From Phoebastria nigripes (taxonomy: Eukaryota > Chordata > Aves > Procellariiformes > Diomedeidae), in NCBI GenBank assembly GCA_035582835.1, contig JAYKAV010003077.1:626482-690481 (forward strand): a DNA stretch of 64,000 bases, given 5' to 3'. Under the pieces are notes generated by a model. The model did not search any database. It worked only from the letters and a program-made list of their open reading frames with translations, and was not told where the DNA came from. A program made the position numbers and the translations under genes. Shown here in pieces: positions 38,148-48,700 of the stretch; position 1 is the first letter of the stretch; every line of letters begins with the position of its first letter.

Positions 38148-39977
38148 CTCTGCCTGCTGAGCTTTCCTCTATGCCACTCGTGGGTCCCACAGAAGTTGAC
38201 CCTGCTTTAGGGTTTGGTTTTGGGTTGTTTGGTTTGTTTTGGGTTTTTTTTTGCAGGTAGGCCAAAAAGGAGGACATGGCAGCACCACACCAGCTGCTTT
38301 GCTTCCCATTTTTTTTGGTGCATCTGCATGACTTTGGATTGAGTTGTTCTCATTGGCATCTCCTGGAGGAGCGTGCATCCAGGTCCTGCCGCTCTGCAGC
38401 CTGGGCTGTGGGTACAGCGCTGTGCCAGGGAGTACATCCATCCCCCAGCACGAAGAAATAAAAACAATATGAAACTCAAATATCCTCCACTTACAAATGG
38501 TGCCTATGGTCCATTTAGTTTCATATACACAAAGTAATATCGTTCATAGGCAAAATCCCGGGAGCCTCCCAGAATACAGAGAGGATCGGTGTTGCTTAGT
38601 TACCGGCGGTACACTGGCATGCTGAGATAAATCAAATCAATACAGCTCCAAATATTAAAGCCTTTAAAATAAAATCAAAGCTGTGTCCATAATCCCCAAT
38701 GCTTCCTCTTTACCTTCGAACAAACATGGTGTCGCGCTGGAGCCGTGCAGGAGGCAGCGAAGGACTCGGTTACTGCACAGGCTGCTGCTGCTGCTCCTTT
38801 TCTTTCTTTTTCCATTCCCTTGATTAAAAGCAGAGAACGGGCTGTGCCATCCCAAGGGAGAGAGCGGGGCAGAGGGGAGGAGATGGACAACCAGAGCTTT
38901 GTAACAGACATGGAGGTGAGAGTGACTTCTTGCATCTCACCAGCCGCGTATTATGATTATTTACTGCTCCGAGCTGTGACGCTGCTGTGAAGCCCTTTGA
39001 GCGCCTGTCCTTCCTCTGTCAGCAAGTGTTCAGCCTCAGACAGACTTGTAGCAGCAGCTCTTGTTTTCTGGGACCTTGCGAGGTTTACCCTGGGCAAGAT
39101 CCTCGGGGCTAGACCTGAACGAAAGGACCACAGAGCCCTGAGCAGAGTCACAGTGTGTCCTGACAGTCAGTGCTACCTCTGCTGAGAAATGGAGGGGGGG
39201 GGAAATAGCTATAAAAAATACCAGAGCAGCACCACGGCTGCCGGGATCGCGGGTCCCTGGTCACCCCGGGCCAGACGTGCGAGTGCTGCGGGTGGCAGAT
39301 GCTGCCGGTTGTCAGTGCGGGTGGGATGGTATCGTGCTTGGAGAGGAGGTTATGGAAGTTGATAGCTTTAAGTGCTTAAGTCCTGCTCTTAATTAAGTAG
39401 GAAAGTGAGGAAATCATGTCCCAAAGATTGAAAGAGAACCAGCAAAGCATAAGAAAGAAATAACCCTCTCTGGCTCATTTACTAGAGTGAATAAAATAGG
39501 TGGGAAATGGTGATTGACCTTACCTGTTTATATAAATTAATTTGCTGAGGCTGATTTTTCTCACGGACGCAGAATGGCATGGGAAGGTCTTGCTCTGGAG
39601 TTGAATGTTGGCAATGTCTTATGCCCACAGGAGTGGGGTGGGCTGCCAGGATCAGGTCTCCAGGCTCGCTAATCCCAGAGAACTGGAGCTCAAGTTCTGA
39701 AATGCAAATTTAAAGCAAGCCGGACACCTTGGTGCATGGGCACAGCGCTGAGATAAGTCACTTACTGGCGCCTGAGAGTGGGTTAAGCTGTCTATATAGA
39801 CACAGCCCTCAGAATTTGTACGACAGTAATACCTAGAGAAATCTGCCAGGATTAGATCACTTACATTAGATTTGGTAGATACGCACATACAGCCTCCTCT
39901 CCCAAAAGATTGTAATGTAAGTAGACAAGTCAAAATAGTGGTGAGAAAAAAGGCTGTAACCTTACTCCAGCTTGTAG
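38148..39977. other. Unique non-coding sequence
   Basis: No gene is recognised. TTTTGGGTTGTTTGGTTTG-type low complexity lies at 38,215-38,252. Other frames are short and unrecognised. Confidence 0.5.
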
Positions 39978-40082
39978 AAGGCAAACTAAAGCACAGTGAG
40001 GTTTAGTCGCTTGACCACAGGGACAAAAAAAAGGTGTAGTTGAGCTGGGAACCGAACGCAGATTTTCTAAATTCCAGCCCCA
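39978..40082 (+). mobile_element. MIR SINE remnant
   Basis: This is the clearest MIR in the window. GGCAAACTAAAGCACAGTGA, GGTTTAGTCGCTTGACCACA and GGGACA are followed, after an A-rich insertion, by GAGCTGGGAACCGAACGCAG and ATT. This parallels the MIR core 'ggaaactgaggcacagagaggttaagt..cttg..cacagg' followed by 'gagctgggattcgaacccag'. MIRs predate the bird-mammal split, so the copy is ancient. Confidence 0.6.
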
Positions 40083-40660
40083 GAGAGTGCTGGAAGTGCC
40101 AGGACCGCGTGGGGACGCTGAGTTGATCATTTGCTGGCACCAATTCTGCGGTCCCAGCGGCTGCCGGGCTGAGACAGCTCGGGACAAAGCGGCAGCCCTC
40201 GCAGGCGGTGCGGCGTGTTGATACCTGCGCTCGGCAGCTTGCAGGACGTGTCAGAGCCGGTGCTGTTCTCCAGCAGCTTCACAGGGCTGGCAAGGATGTG
40301 TTGGTGCTCCTCAGCATGGAGGAGGGACTATAAGTCCTGGCTTTTCCATGGGCTCCCTGGGAGATGTTCATGAGGGCTCGTGGTAACGTGGTGGGGCAAA
40401 TATCCCTGATGGGGAGGGAGAGGCGTGTCTGGAGGATGATTTGGAGGTGTCTGCTATGGTTCATGCTCTGAGTTGCCCTCCACGGGAGCCAATCTTGCCC
40501 CACTGTTGGGAGTGGAGAGCTGGGGAGTTGAAGCTCCCTGGGCTGAGCTTGCCGTCGGGGGTGACCCTCCACCCGCGGTGCCTCGGTGGCCCGGCCGTGA
40601 CGGGTGATGGCACAGCCTCGTGGGGTGCTCCGGCGTGAGCGATGCTCCTGATGAGCCTCT
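40083..40660. other. CpG-rich patch
   Basis: CpG is frequent here against a CpG-poor background (for example GGACCGCGTGGGGACG, GCGGTGCGGCGTG, CCACCCGCGG, CCCGGCCGTGACGGG). No TATA box, first exon or long coding frame was recognised, so it is either a small orphan CpG island or a GC-rich patch. Confidence 0.35.
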
Positions 40661-42279
40661 GGAAGTCGAGCTCTGGCAGATTTCCAGGCTCACGGGGAAA
40701 AGCTCACGCTTTCATCGCTCCTCTCTTCCTCCCAGGGCTCCGGGAGATCACAGGCCATCAGGAGAGTCTTAGCAGGAGGCGAATAGCAGTGAATGAGGTT
40801 TCTTTTTTTCCCTACTGAGCCTCAGCATCTCCCTGCACTTTACTTGCAGCAAACAGCCCAGCAGTACCTCCAGCCGCGGCGTATCTCGGTATATCTGAGA
40901 CCTTTCTCGACCATCCCGGAGGATTTTTTATTACAGGGCCACTAAGAGGAGAGGGAGGGATGGAACTCCAGGAAACCTTGGTTCAGTGGGGTGCTCCCCT
41001 TCTGCACAATATCCCTGTCCTTCATTTGTCTCCCCTCTATGAAACAGGATATTCAGAATTGCCAAATTCTTGTGGTTTTCACGAGCCCTACGGCTGCTTG
41101 GAAAGCATGGATTTTTTTTTCAAGAGGTTCTCAAAAACAATCTCCCCTTTGTTTTCCTTTCTACTAAAAAATACTAGAAAGTCGGAAAATTGGCAGTCTC
41201 TGGCTATAATCCACACCAGCCGACTTTTTGCGGATAAACTTTGCCTTTCCACCTTTCCCCCATCTCGAACAGAGCAGCACGCACCTCTTAGAAGAAACCA
41301 GACCATTATAATACATAGCTTGTGTGGCACTAAAAGGAAAGGAGAATCAATAAAACACACAGGCGTGCACAGCTGGCCACGTTATGATCCTCGTTCCAAG
41401 AGAAGGGTATCGTGTATGTTTTAATTGATTTGGTTGAGTTATCATTAAATCTCAAGAGACCTTTTCTTTTTCTGTTTTACCTTCTCCATGAAAAGCCACT
41501 CCAGTGGAGGCCTCTTTGGAGAGAAGCGCCAGGCAGAATAATTCAGGTGATGGTTGTCCAAACCGAGGTGAGAAAATACATTTGCACTGAGAGCAGCCAG
41601 CTTAGATTAGCAGGCGGCAGCGTGGGATGCGAGCAGAGAAATGATTAGAGGCTGATAAAGACAGATGTAAGACATAAACAGCTGAAACTTGACTTAAATA
41701 TTTATAAGAACCCAGGGCTTTCTTACAAATGTTACGTTTGGGAAGGAGATAGGGTGATTTATAGCTGGTGTTTGCATTGCTCCCTCTGCTTTCGTCGCTC
41801 CCTGGTCTGAGCTAACCTGGTTGTCCCACAGACAAGGTGCAACTTTAAGGTCACATAAACCTTGCACGGCGGCGCGGTGCTGTCCCGGAGCTGGCCGTTG
41901 TGTGAGCATCTCTGAGCCCCTCGGCTCTTCCAGCAGAGGCTAGTCCTGCCGCTGCACATCCAGCATCACAGGGCTGTGCCCACCTTGGGGCTAGGGAGGG
42001 TTTACGCTGCATTTTGCCAGGAGTCTTGGTTGTGTTTGCTAACAGCGCTTTTAGTTCCGTGCGGCTGTAACAGCAGGTTATAGTCTGGAAAAGCTCGTGT
42101 GGCTGTTGGTGGAGGTTGGGAAGGTGCCTCCACCCCACCCAAACCGCTGTCCTCTTGTGTGTCCTGCTACAACCTAAGGCGTCATGGCACGAGGGTTACA
42201 ATTTAGCTTACAATGGCTCATTCCTTCCAGCCAGATCACTTAAATATAAGGGAGGGTCTTCATCCCAGTTGCTGCAAAC
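40661..42279. other. Unique non-coding sequence
   Basis: A 154-codon plus-strand frame (40,960-41,424) and shorter frames have no recognised domain. No repeat is identified. Confidence 0.5.
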
Positions 42280-42730
42280 AGAGCAGGACCCCAAGCACGT
42301 AGGCGCAGGGAGCCGAGGAGGTGGAGCTGGTGGCACCCAGGACCGAGCAGTGCGGTGGGAATGGGCGGCTTTGGCAGAAAGGAGCAAAGGGGGCACAGGG
42401 TTGGTGGGAGAGACACGGGGGGCGAAGAAGCTGGGGGGACAGGATTGGGCTCTCCAAGCTGAGCGTGAGGAGCAGAGGGACAAACACCAGGCGGGGAGAT
42501 GGGGCGGGTGGGGACGGGGACTTGCTCGTTCCTGCAGCCCCATGCCTGTTTGCCTCACATGGCGTTTGCAGTGGCAAACACGGCTCCACTCAAGGTGAAA
42601 CCAGTGAACCCTCCTTGACAGCAGCCCAGGACACGAGAGTCTGTCCCCACACACGCCTCGGTGGCCGCAGAGTCCCCGCGCCTTTGGCTGAGCAGGGCTG
42701 TATCCCTGCGGCGCATGCCGGGGTGTGACC
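42280..42730. promoter_or_regulatory. GC-rich, CpG-rich patch with Sp1-like sites
   Basis: The patch carries GGGCGG-type GC boxes (42,363 and 42,501), many CpGs and several G runs. Long frames occur on both strands (135 and 160 codons plus, 177 codons minus) because GC-rich DNA has few stops; their sequences are low-complexity and unrecognised. It could be a CpG-island promoter of an unannotated transcript. No transcript evidence is available from the sequence. Confidence 0.3.
42493..42519 (+). other. Strong G-quadruplex motif overlapping an Sp1 site
   Basis: Five G runs occur in 27 bases: GGGG, AGAT, then GGGGCGGGTGGGGACGGGG. The last four runs are separated by loops of only 1, 1 and 2 bases, the most stable class of predicted intramolecular quadruplex. 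GGGGCGGG within it is also an Sp1/KLF-type site. Confidence 0.7.
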
Positions 42731-42769
42731 TCCAAAGACAAAAGCTCCCACTTGCTAAACAGAGGAGAA

Positions 42770-42905
42770 GGAGCTGCTGCTATTAATTATTAATGAAATT
42801 TCACACACAGCATTAAAGACATGGGCAATTCTTTTTGGCAAGTGTAATGAAAAAATTAATTGAATAATCATTCTGTGTAAATAGATTTAGATAAATGTCT
42901 CTCTT
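42770..42905. promoter_or_regulatory. AT-rich block with homeodomain-like sites
   Basis: CTATTAATTATTAATGAAAT and AAAAATTAATTGAATAATCA are dense in TAATTA-type homeodomain sites, next to GTAAATAGATTTAGATAAA. It lies directly between the GC-rich patch and a long pyrimidine tract. A regulatory role is inferred from motif density only. Confidence 0.25.
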
Positions 42906-42975
42906 TTTTTTTGGTGGGTTTTTTTTTTTCCCCTCCCCTCCTTCTCTCCCCCTCCCCACACCTTCCACTTTTCAG

Positions 42976-43033
42976 TAGAGAAAACACTGTGATTTATTGC
43001 TTGGAATATTGTTATAATTCAGAGCATCCCATG
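42976..43033 (+). other. Possible 58-nt exon with strong splice signals
   Basis: An unusually long T/C tract (about 42,900-42,975) ends in CTTTTCAG, an excellent splice acceptor. Fifty-eight bases later ATG is followed by GTGAGC, an excellent donor. One frame is open throughout (19 residues containing ENTVIYCLEYCYNSE) and the other two carry stops. Because 58 is not divisible by three, inclusion would shift frame, so a non-coding RNA exon is as likely as a coding one. A chance pairing of sites is quite possible. Confidence 0.2.
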
Positions 43034-45723
43034 GTGAGCAGTGGCCGTACCGGCTGGGGCTGCCAGGTCCCTTGGTTTCAGATAGTCTTATGTAGGGGAT
43101 GCATAGTGGCAGGAGAAAAAAAGAGGCTGTTAAAATTTACTGCTATTAGGAACACTTTAAAAGAAACCTAAATGCTTGGTTTACAGGGTGTTGGTTTGTT
43201 AATGGCTTAGAGGACCTGATCCTGTTAATGTCCATGAGTCCTTCCAGTCTTTAGGGGGGTGTTGCCTGGTAGGTGTCCCCAGCAGCGTGGGAGCCCACAG
43301 GAGACCCCGGCCAGGCCCCGGCTGCGTTAGGGGCCGTGCGGCTGCAGAACAACCCCCTGCCCTGTTGCACCAATTTGGCGTTTGCTAGATGCACTTCTTG
43401 CAGTTACCGTTGTCTGATGTTGNTCAAGGTGCCTCTTAACTTCATGCCTTAAATGCTAATGTTGGAGTGGGGGGAAAACACAACAAGCCTTCCAAATTTT
43501 CTTTTCTCCCTTCCTGCTAGGGAGTTTTTAATTTTTTTCTAAGGAATGAGCCTGTATGTGACCCTCAGGCAGGGCTGGACACCCCTGTAAGTTCCTCGGG
43601 GGCTGCACTGCCAAGAGCTGCGGGGAGGGATGCGGGGCAGCCCTGCGCATTGCCCGGCTGAGCACGGCCCTTCCCAGGTGAGGAGCCAGTCCGAACCCCG
43701 AAGGGAGAGGGCAGGACCAAAACACGGCATTCCTCCAGAGCGCAGGAGCCCGGGGCTGTCTCGTCTCCCGTGAAACCAGTGGAGAAACCCCCTTTGTGTG
43801 CCGTGCTCCTGTTCCCACCTCCCACCCCCCGTTAGGCTGGGCACTAGAGAAGGCAGTCGGGCTTTTTCTCTGTATTTCGGTGAAAAATGTCTTCCATTAA
43901 ATTTAAGCTTGGAGTATCCTCTCTGGGGTCTCCAGCACATTACTCAGCTCTCCCTCCTAACGTGGGGTATTTATAAAGGTAGAAACCTTTTTTGCCTGTA
44001 CCCATGAAACTGTTCAATTCTCATTGCTCTGCAAAGTGGCATAACTTTAAGAAAGAACCAGGAGAGAATATCGTTTCATAGAAACTTCTTTCGGCTTTTA
44101 AAAATAACAATCAAAAATACACACCAAAATAACCAAACCCCCAAACCTCCTTTCTTCCCTCCTCGGTAGGGTCCTGAGCACTCACAAACACCCAGCGGCA
44201 TCGCAGCAGAACCGCGAGGAAGGGAAGGGATTCGGGACCAGCCCGTGCCGAGCCTGTTCAGCATCGTCACGGGTTCAGCAGGACACATCCACTTTCTGTA
44301 TTTTGAGGCTTAAAATGGCCAAATTCCTCCAGCTGTGCTCTGCCCCGTATTTAAGAGGATGTAGACTAATTTTGACTATAACTCCGCAGACTTTCCAGGA
44401 GCTGTATCACGATACGTATTCCCTGGAGTCATATCACAGTTTGACCCTGTGTCTTTTTCAGCTCCTTGCCTCGTCTGACAGTGATTTTCCAGCTTTCTTG
44501 TTGTTCCCTGCAGTTACAATTAACTTCAAACAGTGTCTTATCATTAAATCAACCTACGTTGAACCAGCCAGTTGCCTTAAAGAGAGACTGCTTTTACTCT
44601 TTTTCTGCACTTACTCAGCTGCTGCGTTGCTCCTGCAAAAAAAAAAAAAAGAAAAAGAGGGAGAAATAAAAATTATCTGTTGAAATGAAGCAAGTGCCTT
44701 GTTGCTGCTTGCCATGCCTGGAGTTTGAGTTTCTTTGGCTTTAAATGACATCTGAGTGTGTAACTGTCCCCTGAAANGACAGAAGAGCTCAGCTTATCAC
44801 TACCTTGGGATCTAACCGAGCTAAATTTTGCGGATGGTAGACCCGAGGCAGCTCTGTCTGAAATCAGAAATGGGAGCTGGTTCTTTCTCAGGCTTGGTTT
44901 ACAGGTCTGGCAAAATACCTGTAACTCTTCTCTGGGGTATTTATTTCAACTGCCAGATACGCGTACAATTGTAACATTCATAACGTTGAGTCAAACCAAA
45001 ATAACTAAGATTGCATCTCGTTTGTGCTAAAACACACGCGCGCACCCCTGCCCACCCCTAAAGCAATCCGCCGAGTTGTAAAGAAGTTGCTTTGAGAGTT
45101 AGAGCAGCCCCACGGCTCGGCTGGAGTTAATGAGCAGTTGCCATTTCCCTCATAAACTCCATTTTTCAGAGGTTTATAACCTGGATCTTCTAAACTGCAG
45201 TGGGCTGAAGCTCAGTGTGTCATTCCCCAGTCTTGTGTGATCCAGTCTAAAATCAGCAAAACTTGGCTGCTGGAGGGGTTTTTGCTCCCCCCCTTTTAAT
45301 ATCCCTGGTGTTCAGTCCTTATCTAGGCAATCCCAGGCTCATAACCTGCTGGAATTTGGCTTAAATGCCTGTGGAAGGGGGTAAAAAGTCCTCGGCCCAC
45401 AACAAAACCACTTTGTCTGCTGGGGTTGGTGCTCAGCAGTGTCCAAGCGTGATCCCCTTCCCACAAGCGAAGTCCGGGGGTTGTGTTCCAATTATACCAG
45501 TAACTCCAGATGAAAACCAGCAGAAATGCACCAGTATAAAATAGGGTCAAAGGCAAGATGACAGTCTACTCCTAACAGATACTGCTGGTTTTTTCCATTG
45601 ATTTTTTTATTGCCCTCTCTTATAAATCAGGTCTTTCATGGTTTTTAAGGTTTGGTTCCATGTGGCTACCCTCTGCTAAAGTGTCCATTATCAAGTTTCA
45701 GGACTCTAGTTAAACTTTTAATT
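43034..45723. other. Unique non-coding sequence
   Basis: No gene or mobile element is recognised. A 14-base A run lies at 44,637-44,650. GC-rich minus-strand frames at 43,528-43,940 (to 133 codons) and a plus frame at 44,303-44,683 (126 codons) lack known domains. Ns are at 43,423 and 44,777. Confidence 0.5.
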
Positions 45724-45789
45724 AAAAAAAAAAAAAAAAAANNNNNNNNNNNNNNNNNNNNNNNNNAAAAAAAAAAAAAAAAAAAAAAA
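45724..45789. other. Assembly gap of 25 Ns inside a poly(A) tract
   Basis: Eighteen As (45,724-45,741) precede 25 Ns (45,742-45,766), and 23 more As follow. The gap length looks like a fixed placeholder. The homopolymer defeated the assembly, so the true length is unknown. Confidence 0.97.
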
Positions 45790-48700
45790 GTAAGTAATCC
45801 AACAAATCTAAACAATGTAACATTGTTGGTTTTTTTTTTTTTTTCTTTTTTTCCTCCCCTCCTCCCTGCAAAAGAGCCAGCTGAGCCTAATGCCTGTCTT
45901 CTGTATGGCCTGGCAGCAGTTCAGCTCTTATTTGGTTTATACAGAGTTTGGGCACCTCCAGCTTTTTATGTTGGGCACCTCCAACTTCAGTCAACCCAAG
46001 TCTCCCTGGATGTGCAGCGTGGGCCAGCTGAGCTGGGCATTATGCGCATCCCGACAGCAGGAGATCGATGTCTTGCGTATCCCCATGAAAGGATCGTGGG
46101 AAAGGAGTGTTAGGTGGGGAAAGGGAAATCTTTGAAGGTTGTCTGCTGGGCAAGGCCTTTTTCTCATGGCAGGAATGACCCTTTCCACGTTGGCATCGTT
46201 CCTGACTGCCTTGTCTTTCTGAATGGTCCTTANGGACAATACCCAAAATTTACGCAATCTTTTCAAAAGCACTCAGCTCCCACCTGCGCTGCTGAAAAGA
46301 GCTTTTTTGTTTGGAAGGAGGCTATCGCTGCCATCACTGCCTGGACATCACCAGGGCTTGGGGGTTGTTCTAACGTCCAGGTTTCAAGTGGTCATGCTTC
46401 CATGAAATGAGCTCATGGTCTGGTTAAAAAATGCCAGAGGGGGATTATATCAACTTCTTTNTATGAGTCTGGGCTAGGTGAATTTTGCTTTCTGCCAGTA
46501 TTGCCAGTCCTCAAGCTCTGGATCTGTAGCACACATCGTGTCTCTAAATGCATGTTGTTAAATAGTTTACTTGAGTCTCTGTTTTTCTGTTTTCTCTGTC
46601 ATAAGTATATTAGCCCATCTCACAGGGTTGTACTGTGCATGATTGATTAAAATCTTCACATAACACGCGCTAGGCTTGTGCAGTGTTTTTGCGAAGGCAG
46701 TAAGAACCAGATCCTTACCTGGCCAAAGGCTCTTTTGCTTTGTTGGAGTTGGTGGATTTTTCACTTAGTTGGCTCAAAAAAACCTGAGCCTGAGGTGAGC
46801 ACGAGAAACTACTCGGCATGAGCAGAGGAAAGCGTGGCAGCAGGCGCTGCTCCCCTCCTCAGTCCTTCCCAAGGCACCGAAGCCCCGTGCNGTGCCGTCA
46901 GCCACGCGCTTTCCCAGGAGCCTGCAAGGTGAGGCAAAGGACGCTGCATTTGAAGTGCCACATCATTTTTCCAAGGCTGTTTATTTATCAGACATCTGCC
47001 TCCAGTATAATTAATGTCACCCTCTGCCAGCGCTTCTGCAGAGGAAGGGGTTCGGTCGCGTGCTGGGGAAGCAGTAAGATGAAAGTCTCAGCACACGGGA
47101 GTGCTACTCCTGTGAGTGAATAACGAAACAAGTGGGTCGTCCTTCACCTCCGCTGGGGTCTGTGGGAGGTGCTGAGCTCCACAGGCAGCGTTGTCCCCCG
47201 TACGTGCTGCTGTCGTCGTCTTCTCATGGGAGTCTCCCAAAGACAAATGACAGTTCAGGATGGGAGATGAAGTGCAGACACTGCTCCAAGGGAAAAGCTG
47301 AAAAAGTCCATCTCAAATAAGGGTGCGGAGGACCTTGGATCATCTTGCATTGACTCTGCTGTAGCTCCAGCCATTTCCAGAGTCCCTCCAGCTCTGCAGC
47401 CCTCTGTAACTTCAAGTAAAAGAAACCAGAACGGGCTCAAGTACACAGATATGAAAAGTCAGCACTAGAGACAAGGGAAACTTGAGCCGCTGTTGCTGTT
47501 GACCTTGGCCAAATAACGGTGTTGTGTCATGGTGAGCTGGCTCACGGTCCTGCAGCCTGCTCCCAAGGAGCCTTATGAGATCCGGGGGAAACTTTGGTGC
47601 GTTTTGTGCCTTGGAAGTGCAACTCAAGAGCCAAAAGTGGCAGTGGTGGTTCTGGCAGTAGGCAAAGCTCAGGTCACCTTTATGGACTGAGAGACAGATG
47701 AGGGAGAAGTAAAAACATCAAAGCTCTGATTGCATGATGCATCCCTGTCTCCTCTCTGTGTTTGTTGTTGTTGTTGTTGTTGCTTCTAATTTTTAGCAGC
47801 TCTAGACTGAATTTGGCAGAACTTTCCTCATCCATCTCTGCAGGGTCAGTTGGANAGCATGGCAACTTATTTTCTGTTTTCCTTGGGGGTTTTCCATTTT
47901 GTCTTGGGGCTTCCCTGGGTCTGTAATTCCTTGCAGGAACATAGGGCGGTTGGTATCTTCTCTGCCAACAAAGCATGCAGGGGCCTCGCAGGTGTTCCTG
48001 CACAGAGCTGCCGGGCGCAGCAGACCAGCGAGATGCAGACGCATGGCCTAGAGGTGTCTGCTNGCAGGAGGGACGCAACATTTCATCTCCATCGATTCCT
48101 GGAGGGCCATCTCCCGGACATTGATGGGAGAGGTTTAGCTTCAAATTAATCCAAACTTCAGATCAATGGGGTAAGATCAATGAGTTTCAGGATAAACCAT
48201 GCTGAAACAACTACAAGCTGGTTCACCATACAACAAGATGAGCTTGTTTCAGCTGCCAGAGGTGCAAGAGTATGGGAAGTGCTGTGGGTTTGGGGACGGA
48301 CATGGTGGGATCACCCCTGATCTGGCCAGGACAGTCGGACCGAAGAGCTGTCATGGATGGGGCAGGTTCATTTTGCATGGGGCCTTGTGCTGAGGCTCTG
48401 CAGCTCGGCATCGGGCGCCCAAGAGCATGTCTAGAGCACAAATGTCCTTCCTGGAGGTATTTTTGTGGATGTGGGAGAAGGACCGATCCAGCTTATTATG
48501 GGGGATTATAGTTATTAATGTAGGTTGCCATGGTGAGTAATTAAAATCTTCCCACACGTCCCGTTCCTGCACCGCAGCAGGTGCCCTGTACAGCAGATGT
48601 TTTGCACACCACATGCACCGGAGCAGCTTTTATGCACAGGAGAAACCCACGACATGGTTTCACCTCTAGCTGTCTTGGTCAATGAAAACGGTCCCTGGCT

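Noticed and set aside
42208..42741. 177-codon minus-strand frame and overlapping plus frames
   Set aside because: GC-rich sequence suppresses stops on both strands. The translations are Pro/Ser or Gly/Arg-rich low complexity.
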